Shown: in pieces, positions 53,509-63,407 of the stretch | How the letters are laid out: the number at the start of each line of letters is the position of its first letter | Position numbering within the stretch: position 1 is the stretch's first letter | Source of the DNA: Kitasatospora phosalacinea | GTDB taxonomy: Bacteria > Actinomycetota > Actinomycetes > Streptomycetales > Streptomycetaceae | Assembly: GCF_030268885.1 (NCBI RefSeq) | Contig: NZ_BSSA01000018.1 | Coordinates: 1 to 64,000 of the forward strand | Direction of reading: 5' to 3' | Length of the DNA: 64,000 nucleotides | Translations under genes and position numbers: made by a program | The notes under the pieces: generated by a model | Databases searched by the model: none | What the model was told of the DNA's origin: nothing | What the model saw: the letters and a program-made list of their open reading frames with translations, nothing else

Positions 53509-54079
53509 GGGGGGTGAGCTCGCGGAACTGGCTGGTGTGGAAGACCAGCGGCTCCACGCCCGGGAACAGCTCGGCGGTGAGCAGCTCCAGCAGGACGATC
53601 TCGTGGTCCCCGCCGTCGTACACCGGTCCGACCCGGGCGGTCAGCCACAGCGCCGCGTCGTGGATCAGCACCGCGCCGTCGGCGGTGGCCCGCCAGGGCG
53701 TGCCGCCGAACCGGTCGCCCGCCCGGGAGGCGAGCTTGCGGCACAGCGCGCCCTGGCCGTGGCTGAGCACGCTCAGCCCGAGCACCGGGGCCCCGGCCAG
53801 TCGCGGCCAGGTGGTGGAGGTGCGGGCCACGCTGATCGCGACCATCGGCGGCTCCAGCGAGATCGACACGAAGGAGCTGGCCGCGAACCCGACCGGTGCG
53901 CCGTCGCGCAGCGCGCCGATCGCGACCACACCGGTCGGGTACGCCCCGAACGCCTGCCGCAGCACGCCCGCGTCCAGCGCGGTCGGCCCGGTCAGCCCGG
54001 TCAGCCCGGTCGGCCCGGTCGGCCCGCCCGGTGCGGTCGGCCCGGTCGGTTCGGTGGGGTGGTGGGCGGGAGTGGCCAT
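53501..54079 (-). CDS. flavin reductase (NADH:FMN oxidoreductase type)
   Basis: A 192-residue protein with a flavin-reductase domain from residue 37 (FGAYPTGVVAIGALRDGAPV, GFAASSFVSISLEPPMVAIS, NRKLA-like CRKLASRAGDRFGG). It supplies FMNH2 to a two-component monooxygenase; the luciferase-like gene next upstream is the evident partner. The first 36 residues are a Pro-Thr-Gly repeat (PTGPTG) encoded by 9-base repeats (53982-54056), unlike the family and perhaps variable. ATG at 54079; 40 bases after the monooxygenase stop. Confidence 0.9.
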   Translation of the reverse strand: MATPAHHPTEPTGPTAPGGPTGPTGLTGLTGPTALDAGVLRQAFGAYPTGVVAIGALRDGAPVGFAASSFVSISLEPPMVAISVARTSTTWPRLAGAPVLGLSVLSHGQGALCRKLASRAGDRFGGTPWRATADGAVLIHDAALWLTARVGPVYDGGDHEIVLLELLTAELFPGVEPLVFHTSQFRELTPHA

Positions 54080-54119
54080 GGCCGTCGCCGTCCTCTCGTG
54101 GTGCGGGGTGGTCGACGGG

Positions 54120-55466
54120 TCAGTGGCGGTGCCGCGCGGCCGGGTGGCTGGCGGGCAGCGCCCGGTCGCCGGAGCCGGTCAGGCGCTCGCGCAGCGACTC
54201 GCCGTCCGCGTACGCGCCGCGGAACGCGCCGCGCTCGCGCAGGATCGGCAGCACCGACTCGACGAACTCGACCGTGGAGGCGGGCTGCACGGTGGGCGAG
54301 AGCAGGAAGCCGTCCAGGTCGGCGCCCTCCGCCAGGGCGCAGAGCTCGTCGGCGATCTCCTCGGCGGTGCCGACCACCGGGCGGGCGCCCACGCCGTGGG
54401 TGTGCCAGTCGGCGAGCACGTCGCCGACCGTCCTCCCGGCGAACCGGGCGACCTGGGTCTGCGACAGCTCGGTGGACAGCTCGGCCATCGGGGTGTCCGG
54501 CGCGTACGAGGACAGGTCCAGGCCGGTGAACATCGCGTACGAGGCGACGGTGACCTCGGGGCGCTGCGCGTCCAGGATCCGCTGCCAGCGGCGCTCGGCG
54601 TCCGAGGTGGTGGCGCCGACCACGCAGGAGAACGCCGACATCACCTTGACCTCGTCGGCCTTCCGCCCGGCCTGCACGGCCTCCGCGCGGATCGCCCTGG
54701 TGTGGCCCGCGAGCTGCTCGACGCTGCCGCTGCCGACGAACATGCACTCGCCGTGCCGCCCGCCGACCCGGCGGCCCGCCGGGGAGGCCCCGGCCTGGAA
54801 CAGCACCGGGGTGCCCTGCGGGGAGCGGGCGGTGTTGCCGTAGCCGTGCGAGCGGAAGTAGGGGCCCTCGTGCTCGACCAGGTGCACCTTGGCCGGGTCG
54901 GCGAAGCGGCCGGCCTTGTCCTTCTCCAGGGCGTCCGGCTCCCAGGCGCCCTCCCAGTACTTGTAGACCAGGTCGAGGAAGTCCTCGGCCATCGCGTACC
55001 GGTCGTCGTGCGCGACCATGTCCATCCCGAAGGCCTTGACCGCGGTGTCGGCGGTGCCGGTGGTGACCACGTTCCAGCCGAGGCGGCCGCCGGAGAGCTG
55101 GTCCAGGGTGGCCAGGCGGCGGGCGAAGCCGTACGGCGGCTCGACCAGCACCGAGCCGGTCACCACCAGGCCCAGGTCGGTGGTGGAGGCGAGCAGCGCC
55201 GAGGCGATCACGAACGGGTCCAGCCGGGGCAGGTCGAGGGTCTCCTCGGTGGCGATCGGCGGGCGCACCCCGTTGATCTCCGACCAGCCCCAGGCGTCGG
55301 CCAGGAACAGGAAGTCCAGCTTGGCGTCCTCGCACAGCCGGGCCACCTCCTGCCAGTAGCCGAGGGTGTCGAACAGGTGGCGGCGGCTGTCGGGGTGCCG
55401 CCAGGTGGCGGTGCCGCTGGCGTTGGTCTGGGCGTTCTCGAACAGGCCGAGCTTGAGGCTGCGCAT
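54120..55466 (-). CDS. luciferase-like FMN-dependent monooxygenase, candidate riboflavin lyase
   Basis: A 448-residue TIM-barrel monooxygenase of the NtaA/SnaA/DszA group (MRSLKLGLFENAQTN, LFLADAWGWSEINGVRPPIA, LSGGRLGWNVVTTGTADTAV, SPQGTPVLFQAGASPAGRRV). These enzymes take FMNH2 from a separate reductase and use oxygen on diverse substrates. The flanking ribokinase, flavin reductase, riboflavin kinase and riboflavin-type transporter match the rca gene set whose RcaE cuts riboflavin to lumichrome and ribose. ATG at 55466 follows GGAG. Another substrate cannot be ruled out by sequence. Confidence 0.88.
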   Translation of the reverse strand: MRSLKLGLFENAQTNASGTATWRHPDSRRHLFDTLGYWQEVARLCEDAKLDFLFLADAWGWSEINGVRPPIATEETLDLPRLDPFVIASALLASTTDLGLVVTGSVLVEPPYGFARRLATLDQLSGGRLGWNVVTTGTADTAVKAFGMDMVAHDDRYAMAEDFLDLVYKYWEGAWEPDALEKDKAGRFADPAKVHLVEHEGPYFRSHGYGNTARSPQGTPVLFQAGASPAGRRVGGRHGECMFVGSGSVEQLAGHTRAIRAEAVQAGRKADEVKVMSAFSCVVGATTSDAERRWQRILDAQRPEVTVASYAMFTGLDLSSYAPDTPMAELSTELSQTQVARFAGRTVGDVLADWHTHGVGARPVVGTAEEIADELCALAEGADLDGFLLSPTVQPASTVEFVESVLPILRERGAFRGAYADGESLRERLTGSGDRALPASHPAARHRH

Positions 55467-55515
55467 GGGTGTTCTCCGTTGAACAGGCAGGCGTTGCAGG
55501 GGAATGGGCGGGAGG

Positions 55516-56418
55516 TCAGGGGGCGGCGTCGAGCTGCGCCGCGCGGGGCATCGAGGACTGCGCGCCGAGCCCGGTCACGGCCAGCGAGGCCGCCCGGACG
55601 GCGCGGGCCGCGGCGGCGGTCAGGTCGGCGCCGCGGGCCAGCGCGTCGGCGAGGGCGCCGCAGAAGGTGTCGCCCGCGCCGACGGTGTCGACGGCGTCCA
55701 CCGCGGGGGCGGGCAGGTGGACGGTCGGGCGCCCCGGCCGCCCGACCAGCGCCCCGTCCGCGCCGAGCGTGACCACCACGGCCCCGCAGGGCAGGTCGGC
55801 GCCCTCCAGCAGCTCGCGGGCGGCGTCCGGGCCGGAGACCGGTGCGGCGCCGAGCAGCGCGGCCAGCTCGCCCAGGTTGGGCACCAGGACGTCGACGGCG
55901 GCCAGCACCTCCGGGTCGACCGGACGGGCCGGGGCCGGGTTGAGGACGACCGTGCCGCCCTGCTCGCGGGCCCGCAGCACCGCGGCGGCCACCACCTCGG
56001 CGGCCACCTCGTGCTGCACCAGCAGCACCTCGCCGGGCGTGCGGGCCAGCCACTGCGGCAGGTCCTCGACCGAGAGGACGGCGTTGGCGCCGGGGTTGAC
56101 CACGATGGTGTTCTCGCCCGCCCGGTCGACCACCACCGAGGCGATCCCGGTGCTCGCGTCCGGCGCGGTCAGCACCGCGTCCAGGTCGACGCCCTCGGCG
56201 GCCAGCACCCGGCGGATCGGCTCGCCGTCCGCCCCGACCCGGGCCACCAGGCGCACCTGCGAGCCGAGCCGGGCGGCCGCGACCGCCTGGTTGGCGCCCT
56301 TGCCGCCGACGCCCTCGACGAAGCCCCGGGCGAGCACGGTCTCGCCCGGCCGCGGCAGGTCCGCGACGGTCAGGACGAGGTCGCGGTTGACCGAACCGAC
56401 GACGGTGATGGACGGCAT
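55516..56418 (-). CDS. rbsK: ribokinase
   Basis: A 300-residue PfkB-family kinase. The N-terminal VGSVNRDLVLTVADLPRPGE and GGKGANQAVAAARLG (ribose-binding) motifs and the C-terminal DTVGAGDTFCGALADALA, with the catalytic Asp, are those of ribokinase. It makes ribose 5-phosphate. There is no ribose ABC transporter here, which suggests the ribose comes from inside, from riboflavin cleavage by the next gene. First gene of the minus-strand operon; ATG at 56418 with GAGGAG; a 20-base palindrome lies 20-39 bases upstream. Confidence 0.93.
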   Translation of the reverse strand: MPSITVVGSVNRDLVLTVADLPRPGETVLARGFVEGVGGKGANQAVAAARLGSQVRLVARVGADGEPIRRVLAAEGVDLDAVLTAPDASTGIASVVVDRAGENTIVVNPGANAVLSVEDLPQWLARTPGEVLLVQHEVAAEVVAAAVLRAREQGGTVVLNPAPARPVDPEVLAAVDVLVPNLGELAALLGAAPVSGPDAARELLEGADLPCGAVVVTLGADGALVGRPGRPTVHLPAPAVDAVDTVGAGDTFCGALADALARGADLTAAAARAVRAASLAVTGLGAQSSMPRAAQLDAAP

Positions 56419-56437
56419 CTGGGACTCCTCGGGAGCC

Positions 56438-56457
56438 GTGGGAGATCGATCTCCCAC
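56438..56457. promoter_or_regulatory. LacI-type operator palindrome
   Basis: GTGGGAGATCGATCTCCCAC is a perfect 20-base palindrome with the CG centre typical of LacI-family sites. It lies 20 bases before the ribokinase start, with the LacI gene divergent 200 bases away. Confidence 0.85.
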
Positions 56458-56657
56458 ACTGTGGACCAGCACTCACGAGGCGTCAAGTACCCTCGTGCTG
56501 CGCATCGCGCCAGCTCAGGCCCGCCCGGGGGCCGACCGCCGGAACGTGATCCGGCCGTCACCGCTCCGAGACGGGGGGCGCCGCGCAGCCCGTGCACCGC
56601 CCGCGAGACCGCTCCCGCGACCGTCTCCGAGACCGCTCCGACCGGGGAGGACCCCAC

Positions 56658-57656
56658 GTGACAGCGCCCCGACTCCTCGACGTGGCCGCCGCCGCCGGCG
56701 TCTCCCGGGCCACCGCCTCCCGCGTCCTGGCCGGCACCCCGCGCAACGTCGACCCCGACCTGGCCCGCCGCGTCGAGGAGGCCGCCCGGCGTCTGGGCTA
56801 CCGCACCAACCACTCCGCGCGGGCGCTGCGCACCGGCACCACCGGCACCGTCGGCGTGGTCGTCCCCTCGCTCGCCAACCCGTACTTCGTCCAGCTCGCC
56901 GACGCCATCGCCCAGCAGGTCCGGGCCGCGGGCGGGCAGCTGGTGGTCTCCGACGCGGCGAACTCGCCCACCATCGAGGCCGAGCAGATCGAGACCCTGC
57001 TGGGCGGACGGGTGGACGGGCTGCTGGTCGTCCCGGTCTCCGCCGCGGCCTCCGGGGCCGCCGTCCGGGCCGCCGCGAAGCGCGCCCCCGTCGTGCTGTT
57101 CGACCGCTGGGCGCGCGGCTCCGGCACCGTCGCCGTCACGCTCGACAACGCCGCCGCGATGCGCCTGCTGCTCGACCACCTGGACGCCCTCGGCCGCCAC
57201 CGGATCGCCCTGGTCGCCGCCGACCAGGCCTCCTCCTCCGGCGCGGAACGCCTCGCCGCCTTCACCGCCGCCCGCGGCGCCGACGCCACCACCGTCCTGC
57301 TGCCCAGCTTCACCACCGACGCGGGCCGCACCGCGGGCCGCCGGATCGCCGAACGCCGCGCCGAGGTCGACGCCGTCGTCTGCGGCGCGGACGTCCTCGC
57401 CGTCGGCCTGGTCAGCACCCTGCAGCGCTCGGCGGTCCCCGTCCCCGGCGAGATCGCCGTCACCGGCTTCGACGACACCGAGATGCTCGAACTCCTCGAC
57501 CCCCCGATCACCTCCATCCGCCACCCGCTCGCCGACATGGCCGAGCGCGCCCTGGCCCTGCTCCAGGGCCCCGCCGCCGACCGCACCGAACAGGTCGAAC
57601 GCTTCGCCCCGCAGCTCGTCGTCCGCGCCTCCACCGACGCGGACGCGCACGCCTGA
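56658..57656 (+). CDS. LacI family transcriptional regulator
   Basis: A 332-residue repressor: HTH at residues 4-25 (LLDVAAAAGVSRATASRVLA) with hinge helix (HSARALRTG), then a periplasmic-binding-like ligand domain (GVVVPSLANPYFVQLADAIA, VTGFDDTEMLELLDPPITSI). Its divergent place beside ribokinase and the palindrome suggest it represses the riboflavin operon, lifting when ribose, a ribose phosphate or a flavin binds. GTG at 56658 with GGGGAGG fits the family start; a GTG at 56592 would add an Arg/Asp repeat (12-base direct repeats at 56604-56639). Confidence 0.9.
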   Translation: MTAPRLLDVAAAAGVSRATASRVLAGTPRNVDPDLARRVEEAARRLGYRTNHSARALRTGTTGTVGVVVPSLANPYFVQLADAIAQQVRAAGGQLVVSDAANSPTIEAEQIETLLGGRVDGLLVVPVSAAASGAAVRAAAKRAPVVLFDRWARGSGTVAVTLDNAAAMRLLLDHLDALGRHRIALVAADQASSSGAERLAAFTAARGADATTVLLPSFTTDAGRTAGRRIAERRAEVDAVVCGADVLAVGLVSTLQRSAVPVPGEIAVTGFDDTEMLELLDPPITSIRHPLADMAERALALLQGPAADRTEQVERFAPQLVVRASTDADAHA

Positions 57657-57727
57657 CGCGACGTCAATTCGCTGGCGCGGGACGGGACTTCCCCGCGGCC
57701 GGGCCGGGGCGCCGCCCGGGTGCCCAG

Positions 57728-58918
57728 TCAGTCGGCGTGCCCCGCGGACAACCGGTTGGGGCGGGCGCGGAGCCGGAGCCAGGTGGGGTCGTCGGGGGAG
57801 GCGTCGGTGGCCTCGGCCAGGCTCTCCCGGCCCCGGTCGTGGTCGCCGTCGGTGAAGTCCAGGTGGTCGTCGAGGTCGCCGTCGGCGGGGACGTCCCCGG
57901 TGCCGGCCAGGAACGCCGCCGCGTCCTCGCCCGCCGTGGTGGCGGGGCTCGGGGGCTCGTCCCCGGTGGGCGGTGTCAGCAGGGTCAGGCTGCCGTCCTC
58001 CCGGGCGACCAGCAGTTCGCCGGCGGCGGTCGCGGCCAGCGCGGTGACCGCCGCGTCGTCCGGGTCCCCGTGCTCGACGGCCTCCCGGGCCGCCACGTCC
58101 AGTTCGACCAGGGTGCCGCCGGGAGTGGCGAGCCACAGCGTGCCGGGGCGGGGACCGAAGGCGAGGTTGTGGCGCAGCCGGTCCTCGTCCCGGGCGAGGC
58201 GGGTGTGCAGGACCTTGCGCAGCGAGGGGAAGGCGAAGACGTCCAGCGTTTCGAGGTAGGCGTTGCCGTGCAGGGCGAGGTACCGCCCGTCGGGACCGAA
58301 CAGCGGGGTGCCGTAGCCGTCGACGTCGAGGACCAGGGCCCGCCGCTGCTGCCGCATCGCCCCGCCCTCGCCGCCGGGGCGGGCGAACACGCAGAAGGTG
58401 GCGCCCTGGTCGCTGACCAGGGTGGCGACCAGCTCGCCGGAGGGGTGCGCGCCGACGCCGGTGTCCCACCAGCGGGCGGGGGCGGCGGCGCCGGTGGCGG
58501 GGTCGAGGACCGCCGAGGTCTCGTCGTCGCCGGACGTCGAGGCCCACAGGGCGCGGCCGTCGGGGCTGTAGGCGAGCGCCTCGCAGCCGTCGGGGGCGGG
58601 CAGCGGCGCGGCCGGGCCGCCGGGCGTCCAGCGGCGCAGCACGTTCCCGTCGGCGACGGTCAGCAGGGGCTCGTGCGGGTGCCAGGCGACCGAGGGCGGG
58701 CGGTGGTCGCCCCAGGGGGTGAGGGCGAGCGCGACGTCGAAGGAGGCGAGTTCGCCCGGCCCTCCGCCGGAGCAGTCCCAGACCCGGACGCGCGAGCGCC
58801 CGGCGTCCTCGTCGGTGCCGATCCCGGCGGCCAGCGGGAGGCGGGGGTGGCAGGCCAGCAGGTCCACCGGGAGGTCCGCTCCGGCCGACAGGCGTGCCGC
58901 GACGGCGAGATCGGTCAT
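57728..58918 (-). CDS. WD40-like beta-propeller protein
   Basis: A 396-residue protein with repeated strands of WD40/propeller type (WHPHEPLLTVADGNVLRRWT, LAYSPDGRALWAS, FGPDGRYLALHGNAYLETLD). No signal peptide or catalytic motif is visible, so it is likely a cytoplasmic interaction platform. The last 60 residues are Asp-rich. ATG at 58918; divergent from argC. Confidence 0.75.
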   Translation of the reverse strand: MTDLAVAARLSAGADLPVDLLACHPRLPLAAGIGTDEDAGRSRVRVWDCSGGGPGELASFDVALALTPWGDHRPPSVAWHPHEPLLTVADGNVLRRWTPGGPAAPLPAPDGCEALAYSPDGRALWASTSGDDETSAVLDPATGAAAPARWWDTGVGAHPSGELVATLVSDQGATFCVFARPGGEGGAMRQQRRALVLDVDGYGTPLFGPDGRYLALHGNAYLETLDVFAFPSLRKVLHTRLARDEDRLRHNLAFGPRPGTLWLATPGGTLVELDVAAREAVEHGDPDDAAVTALAATAAGELLVAREDGSLTLLTPPTGDEPPSPATTAGEDAAAFLAGTGDVPADGDLDDHLDFTDGDHDRGRESLAEATDASPDDPTWLRLRARPNRLSAGHAD

Positions 58919-58967
58919 GGCGGCACCCTAGGAGAGGGGTGCGACAGTGCGCGGGCCGACCGCATCC

Positions 58968-59003
58968 TTGCATGATTTTGCTGGGCTGCGTATATTCATG
59001 CTG
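58968..59003 (+). promoter_or_regulatory. two ARG boxes before argC
   Basis: TTGCATGATTTTGCTGG (58968-58984) and CTGCGTATATTCATGCTG (58986-59003) resemble the ARG box bound by ArgR (two arms of TGCATA-type). The AT-rich stretch also contains TATATT (58991-58996), a possible -10. The last gene of the operon encodes ArgR, so arginine feedback on argCJBDR is expected. Confidence 0.75.
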
Positions 59004-59022
59004 GGCTTCAGGAGGGAATGCC

Positions 59023-60051
59023 ATGGTATTGCGAGTAGCCGTCGCCGGAGCGAGCGGATACGCGGGCGGTGAGGTGCTGCGACTGCTGCAGGCGCACCCC
59101 GAGGTGGAGATCGGGGCGCTGACCGGCGGCTCCAACGCGGGCCAGCGCTTCGGCGCGCTGCAGCCGCACCTGATCGGCCTGGCCGACCGGGTGCTGGAGC
59201 CGACCAACCCGCAGACGCTGGCGGGGCACGACATCGTCTTCCTCGGCCTGCCGCACGGCCAGTCCGCCGAGATCGCCGCCCAGCTCGGCGAGGACGTCCT
59301 GGTGGTCGACCTGGGCGCCGACCACCGGCTGAAGTCCGCGGCCGACTGGGAGCAGTTCTACGGCTCCCCGCACGCGGGGACGTGGCCCTACGGCCTGCCC
59401 GAGCTGCCCGGCCACCGCGAGGCGCTGCGCGGCAGCAAGCGGATCGCCGTGCCCGGCTGCTACCCGACCGCCGTCACGCTCGCCATGTACCCGATGTACG
59501 CCGCGGGCCTGGCCGAGCCGGAGGCCGTGATCACCGCCGCGTCCGGCACCTCCGGCGCGGGCAAGGCCGTCAAGGCGCACCTGTTGGGCAGCGAGGTGAT
59601 GGGCTCGATGAGCCCGTACGGCGTCGGCGGCGGCCACCGGCACACCCCGGAGATGGCGCAGAACCTGACCCCGCTCGCGGGCGAGCCGGTCACCGTCTCC
59701 TTCACGCCCACCCTGGCGCCGATGCCGCGCGGCATCCTCGCCACCTGCTCGGCCAAGGCGCGGCCCGGCACCACCGGCGCCGAGCTGCGCGCCGCGTACG
59801 AGAAGGCGTACGGCGGCGAGCCGTTCGTCCAGCTGCTGCCCGAGGGCCAGTGGCCGCACACCTCGTCGGTGTACGGGTCGAACGCCGCGGTGCTGCAGGT
59901 GGTGCTGGACGAGCACGCCGGGCGGATCATCGCGATCAGCGCGATCGACAACCTGGTGAAGGGCACCGCGGGCGGCGCGGTGCAGAGCATGAACATCGCC
60001 CTCGGCCTCCCCGAGGAGCTCGGCCTCCCGCTGAACGGAGTCGCACCGTGA
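59023..60051 (+). CDS. argC: N-acetyl-gamma-glutamyl-phosphate reductase
   Basis: A 342-residue NADPH enzyme, third step of arginine synthesis. The Rossmann loop GASGYAGGEVLRLL (residues 7-20) and the active-site Cys in AVPGCYPTAV are present. ATG at 59023 has CAGGAGGGA. Its stop overlaps the argJ start (GTGA). First gene of argCJBDR. Confidence 0.97.
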   Translation: MVLRVAVAGASGYAGGEVLRLLQAHPEVEIGALTGGSNAGQRFGALQPHLIGLADRVLEPTNPQTLAGHDIVFLGLPHGQSAEIAAQLGEDVLVVDLGADHRLKSAADWEQFYGSPHAGTWPYGLPELPGHREALRGSKRIAVPGCYPTAVTLAMYPMYAAGLAEPEAVITAASGTSGAGKAVKAHLLGSEVMGSMSPYGVGGGHRHTPEMAQNLTPLAGEPVTVSFTPTLAPMPRGILATCSAKARPGTTGAELRAAYEKAYGGEPFVQLLPEGQWPHTSSVYGSNAAVLQVVLDEHAGRIIAISAIDNLVKGTAGGAVQSMNIALGLPEELGLPLNGVAP

Positions 60052-61226
60052 CCACCCCCCAGGACCAGAACGTCGGCGTCACCGCGGCCAGGGGCTTCCG
60101 CGCGGCGGGCGTCACCGCGGGCATCAAGGCGTCCGGCACCCCGGACCTCGCGCTGGTCGTCAACGACGGCCCGCAGCACGCCGCGGCCGGAGTGTTCACC
60201 TCCAACCGGGTGCACGCCGCGCCGGTGAAGTGGTCGCGCCAGGTGCTCAACGACGGCGAACTGGCCGCCGTGGTCCTCAACTCCGGCGGCGCCAACGCCT
60301 GCACCGGCCCCGAGGGCTTCCAGGACACCCACGCCACCGCCGAGAAGGTCGCCGCCGAGCTCGGCATCGGCGCCATCGAGGTCGCGGTCTGCTCCACCGG
60401 CCTGATCGGCGTCCGGCTGCCGATGGACAAGCTGCTGCCCGGCGTCGAGCTCGCGGTGAAGGCCCTCAGCGACACCGGCGGCGAGAGCGCCGCGATCGCC
60501 ATCAAGACCACCGACACCGTGCACAAGACCGCCCAGGTCACCGCCCCCGCGGGCTGGACGGTCGGCGGCATGGCCAAGGGCGCGGGCATGCTCGCCCCCG
60601 GCCTGGCCACCATGCTGGTCGTGCTCACCACCGACGCCGCGGTCGACTCCGCCGCCCTGGACGCCGCGCTGCGCGACGCCACCCGCACCACCTTCGACCG
60701 GGTCGACTCCGACGGCTGCATGTCCACCAACGACACCGTGCTGCTGCTGGCCTCCGGCGCCTCCGGGGTCGCCCCCGAGCAGGCCGAGTTCGCCGAGGCC
60801 GTGCGCACCGTCTGCGCCGACCTGGCCCGCCAGCTGATCGGCGACGCCGAGGGCGCCTCCAAGGACATCCGGATCGAGGTGGTCAACGCCGCCACCGAGG
60901 ACGAGGCCGTCGACGTCGCCCGCACCGTCTCCCGCAGCAACCTGCTCAAGTGCGCCATCCACGGCGAGGACCCCAACTGGGGCCGGGTGCTGTCCGCGAT
61001 CGGCACCACCTCCGCCACCTTCGACCCGGACCAGCTGGACGTCGCCATCAACGGCGTCTGGGTCTGCCGCAACGGCGGCGTCGGCGAGGACCGCGACCTG
61101 GTCTCGATGAAGGACCGCGAGGTCGTCATCACCGCCGACCTGAAGGCCGGTCAGGCCTCGGCCACCGTCTGGACCAACGACCTGACCGCCGAGTACGTGC
61201 ACGAGAACAGCGCCTACTCCAGCTGA
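60048..61226 (+). CDS. argJ: glutamate N-acetyltransferase / amino-acid acetyltransferase
   Basis: A 392-residue Ntn-type enzyme that moves the acetyl group from N-acetylornithine to glutamate, recycling it. The self-cleavage site ATML is present (APGLATMLVVLT), the Thr becoming the nucleophile of the beta chain; NSGGANACTG and CAIHGEDPNWGRVL are conserved. Whether it also uses acetyl-CoA (bifunctional) is not decided by sequence. GTG start overlapping argC by four bases. Confidence 0.97.
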   Translation: MTTPQDQNVGVTAARGFRAAGVTAGIKASGTPDLALVVNDGPQHAAAGVFTSNRVHAAPVKWSRQVLNDGELAAVVLNSGGANACTGPEGFQDTHATAEKVAAELGIGAIEVAVCSTGLIGVRLPMDKLLPGVELAVKALSDTGGESAAIAIKTTDTVHKTAQVTAPAGWTVGGMAKGAGMLAPGLATMLVVLTTDAAVDSAALDAALRDATRTTFDRVDSDGCMSTNDTVLLLASGASGVAPEQAEFAEAVRTVCADLARQLIGDAEGASKDIRIEVVNAATEDEAVDVARTVSRSNLLKCAIHGEDPNWGRVLSAIGTTSATFDPDQLDVAINGVWVCRNGGVGEDRDLVSMKDREVVITADLKAGQASATVWTNDLTAEYVHENSAYSS

Positions 61227-61250
61227 CCCGAGGGGGGTCCTCCCACCGCC

Positions 61251-62179
<929 letters not shown>

Positions 62180-62183
<4 letters not shown>

Positions 62184-63382
62184 GCAGCAACGACGCCGTC
62201 ATCGAGCGGTACAAGCACAGCCTGATGAACAACTACGGCACCCCGCGGATCCCGCTGGCCCGCGGCGAGGGCGCGCTGCTGTGGGACGCCGACGGCAAGC
62301 AGTACCTCGACCTGGTCGGCGGCATCGCGGTCAACGCGCTGGGCACCGCCCACCCCGCGATCGTCGAGGCCGTGACGCAGCAGATCACCACCCTGGGCCA
62401 CGTCTCCAACCTCTTCACGGCCGAGCCGACGATCGAGCTCGCCGAGAAGCTGATCGAGCTGTCCGGCCGCCCGGGCAAGGTCTTCTTCTGCAACTCCGGC
62501 ACCGAGGCCAACGAGGCCGCCTTCAAGATCTCCCGGCTGACCGGCCGCACCCACCTGGTCTCCCTCCGGGGCGCCTTCCACGGCCGCACCATGGGCGCCC
62601 TCGCGCTCACCGCCCAGCCCGGCAAGCAGGACCCGTTCAAGCCGCTGCCCGGCGACGTCACGTACGTCCCGTTCGGCGACGTCGAGGCCCTGCGCGCCGC
62701 CGTCACCACCGACACCGCCGCGGTCTTCCTGGAGCCGATCCAGGGCGAGAACGGCGCGATCCCGCTGCCCGACGGCTACCTGGAGGCCGCCCGCGAGATC
62801 ACCCGGGCCACCGGCACCCTGCTGGTCCTGGACGAGATCCAGACCGGCACCGGCCGCACCGGCCACTGGTTCGCCCACCAGGCGTACGAGGGCGTCGACC
62901 CCGACCTCGTCACCCTCGCCAAGGGCCTGGGCGGCGGACTGCCGATCGGCGCCGTGCTCGCCTTCGGCCCGGCCGCCGACCTGCTCGGCCCCGGCCACCA
63001 CGGCACCACCTTCGGCGGCAACCCGGTGGTCGCCGCCGCGGGCCTGGCCGTGCTGCGCACCATCGCGGAGCAGGGCCTGCTGGAGCACGCCGCCAAGCTC
63101 GGCGAGCGGCTGCGCACCGGCATCGAGGCGATCGGCGACCCGCTGGTCGACCACGTCCGGGGCAAGGGCCTGCTGCTGGGCATCGTGCTGACCGAGCCGG
63201 TGGCCGGCCAGGTCCAGGCCGCCGCGCAGGAGGCGGGCTTCCTGGTCAACGCCGCCGTCGCGGACGCCGTCCGGCTGGTCCCGCCGCTGATCCTCACCGA
63301 GGAGCAGGCCGACGGCTTCCTCGCCGCCCTGCCCGCGATCCTCCGGACGGTCCGCGAAGCCGCCCCCGGCGCGACCGGCTGA
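62180..63382 (+). CDS. argD: acetylornithine aminotransferase
   Basis: A 400-residue class III PLP aminotransferase, fourth step of arginine synthesis. The glycine-rich NSGTEANEAAFKISRL block, LDEIQTGTGRTG and the PLP lysine in LVTLAKGLGGGLPIGAVLAF are intact. ATG overlaps the argB stop (ATGA). Confidence 0.97.
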
Positions 63383-63407
63383 GCGTCCTTCAGGAGAATC
63401 ATCAGTT

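Noticed and set aside
56592..56657. Longer LacI start at GTG 56592
   Set aside because: The added residues are an Arg/Asp repeat from a 12-base direct repeat, and LacI proteins start just before the HTH; GTG 56658 has a good ribosome site.
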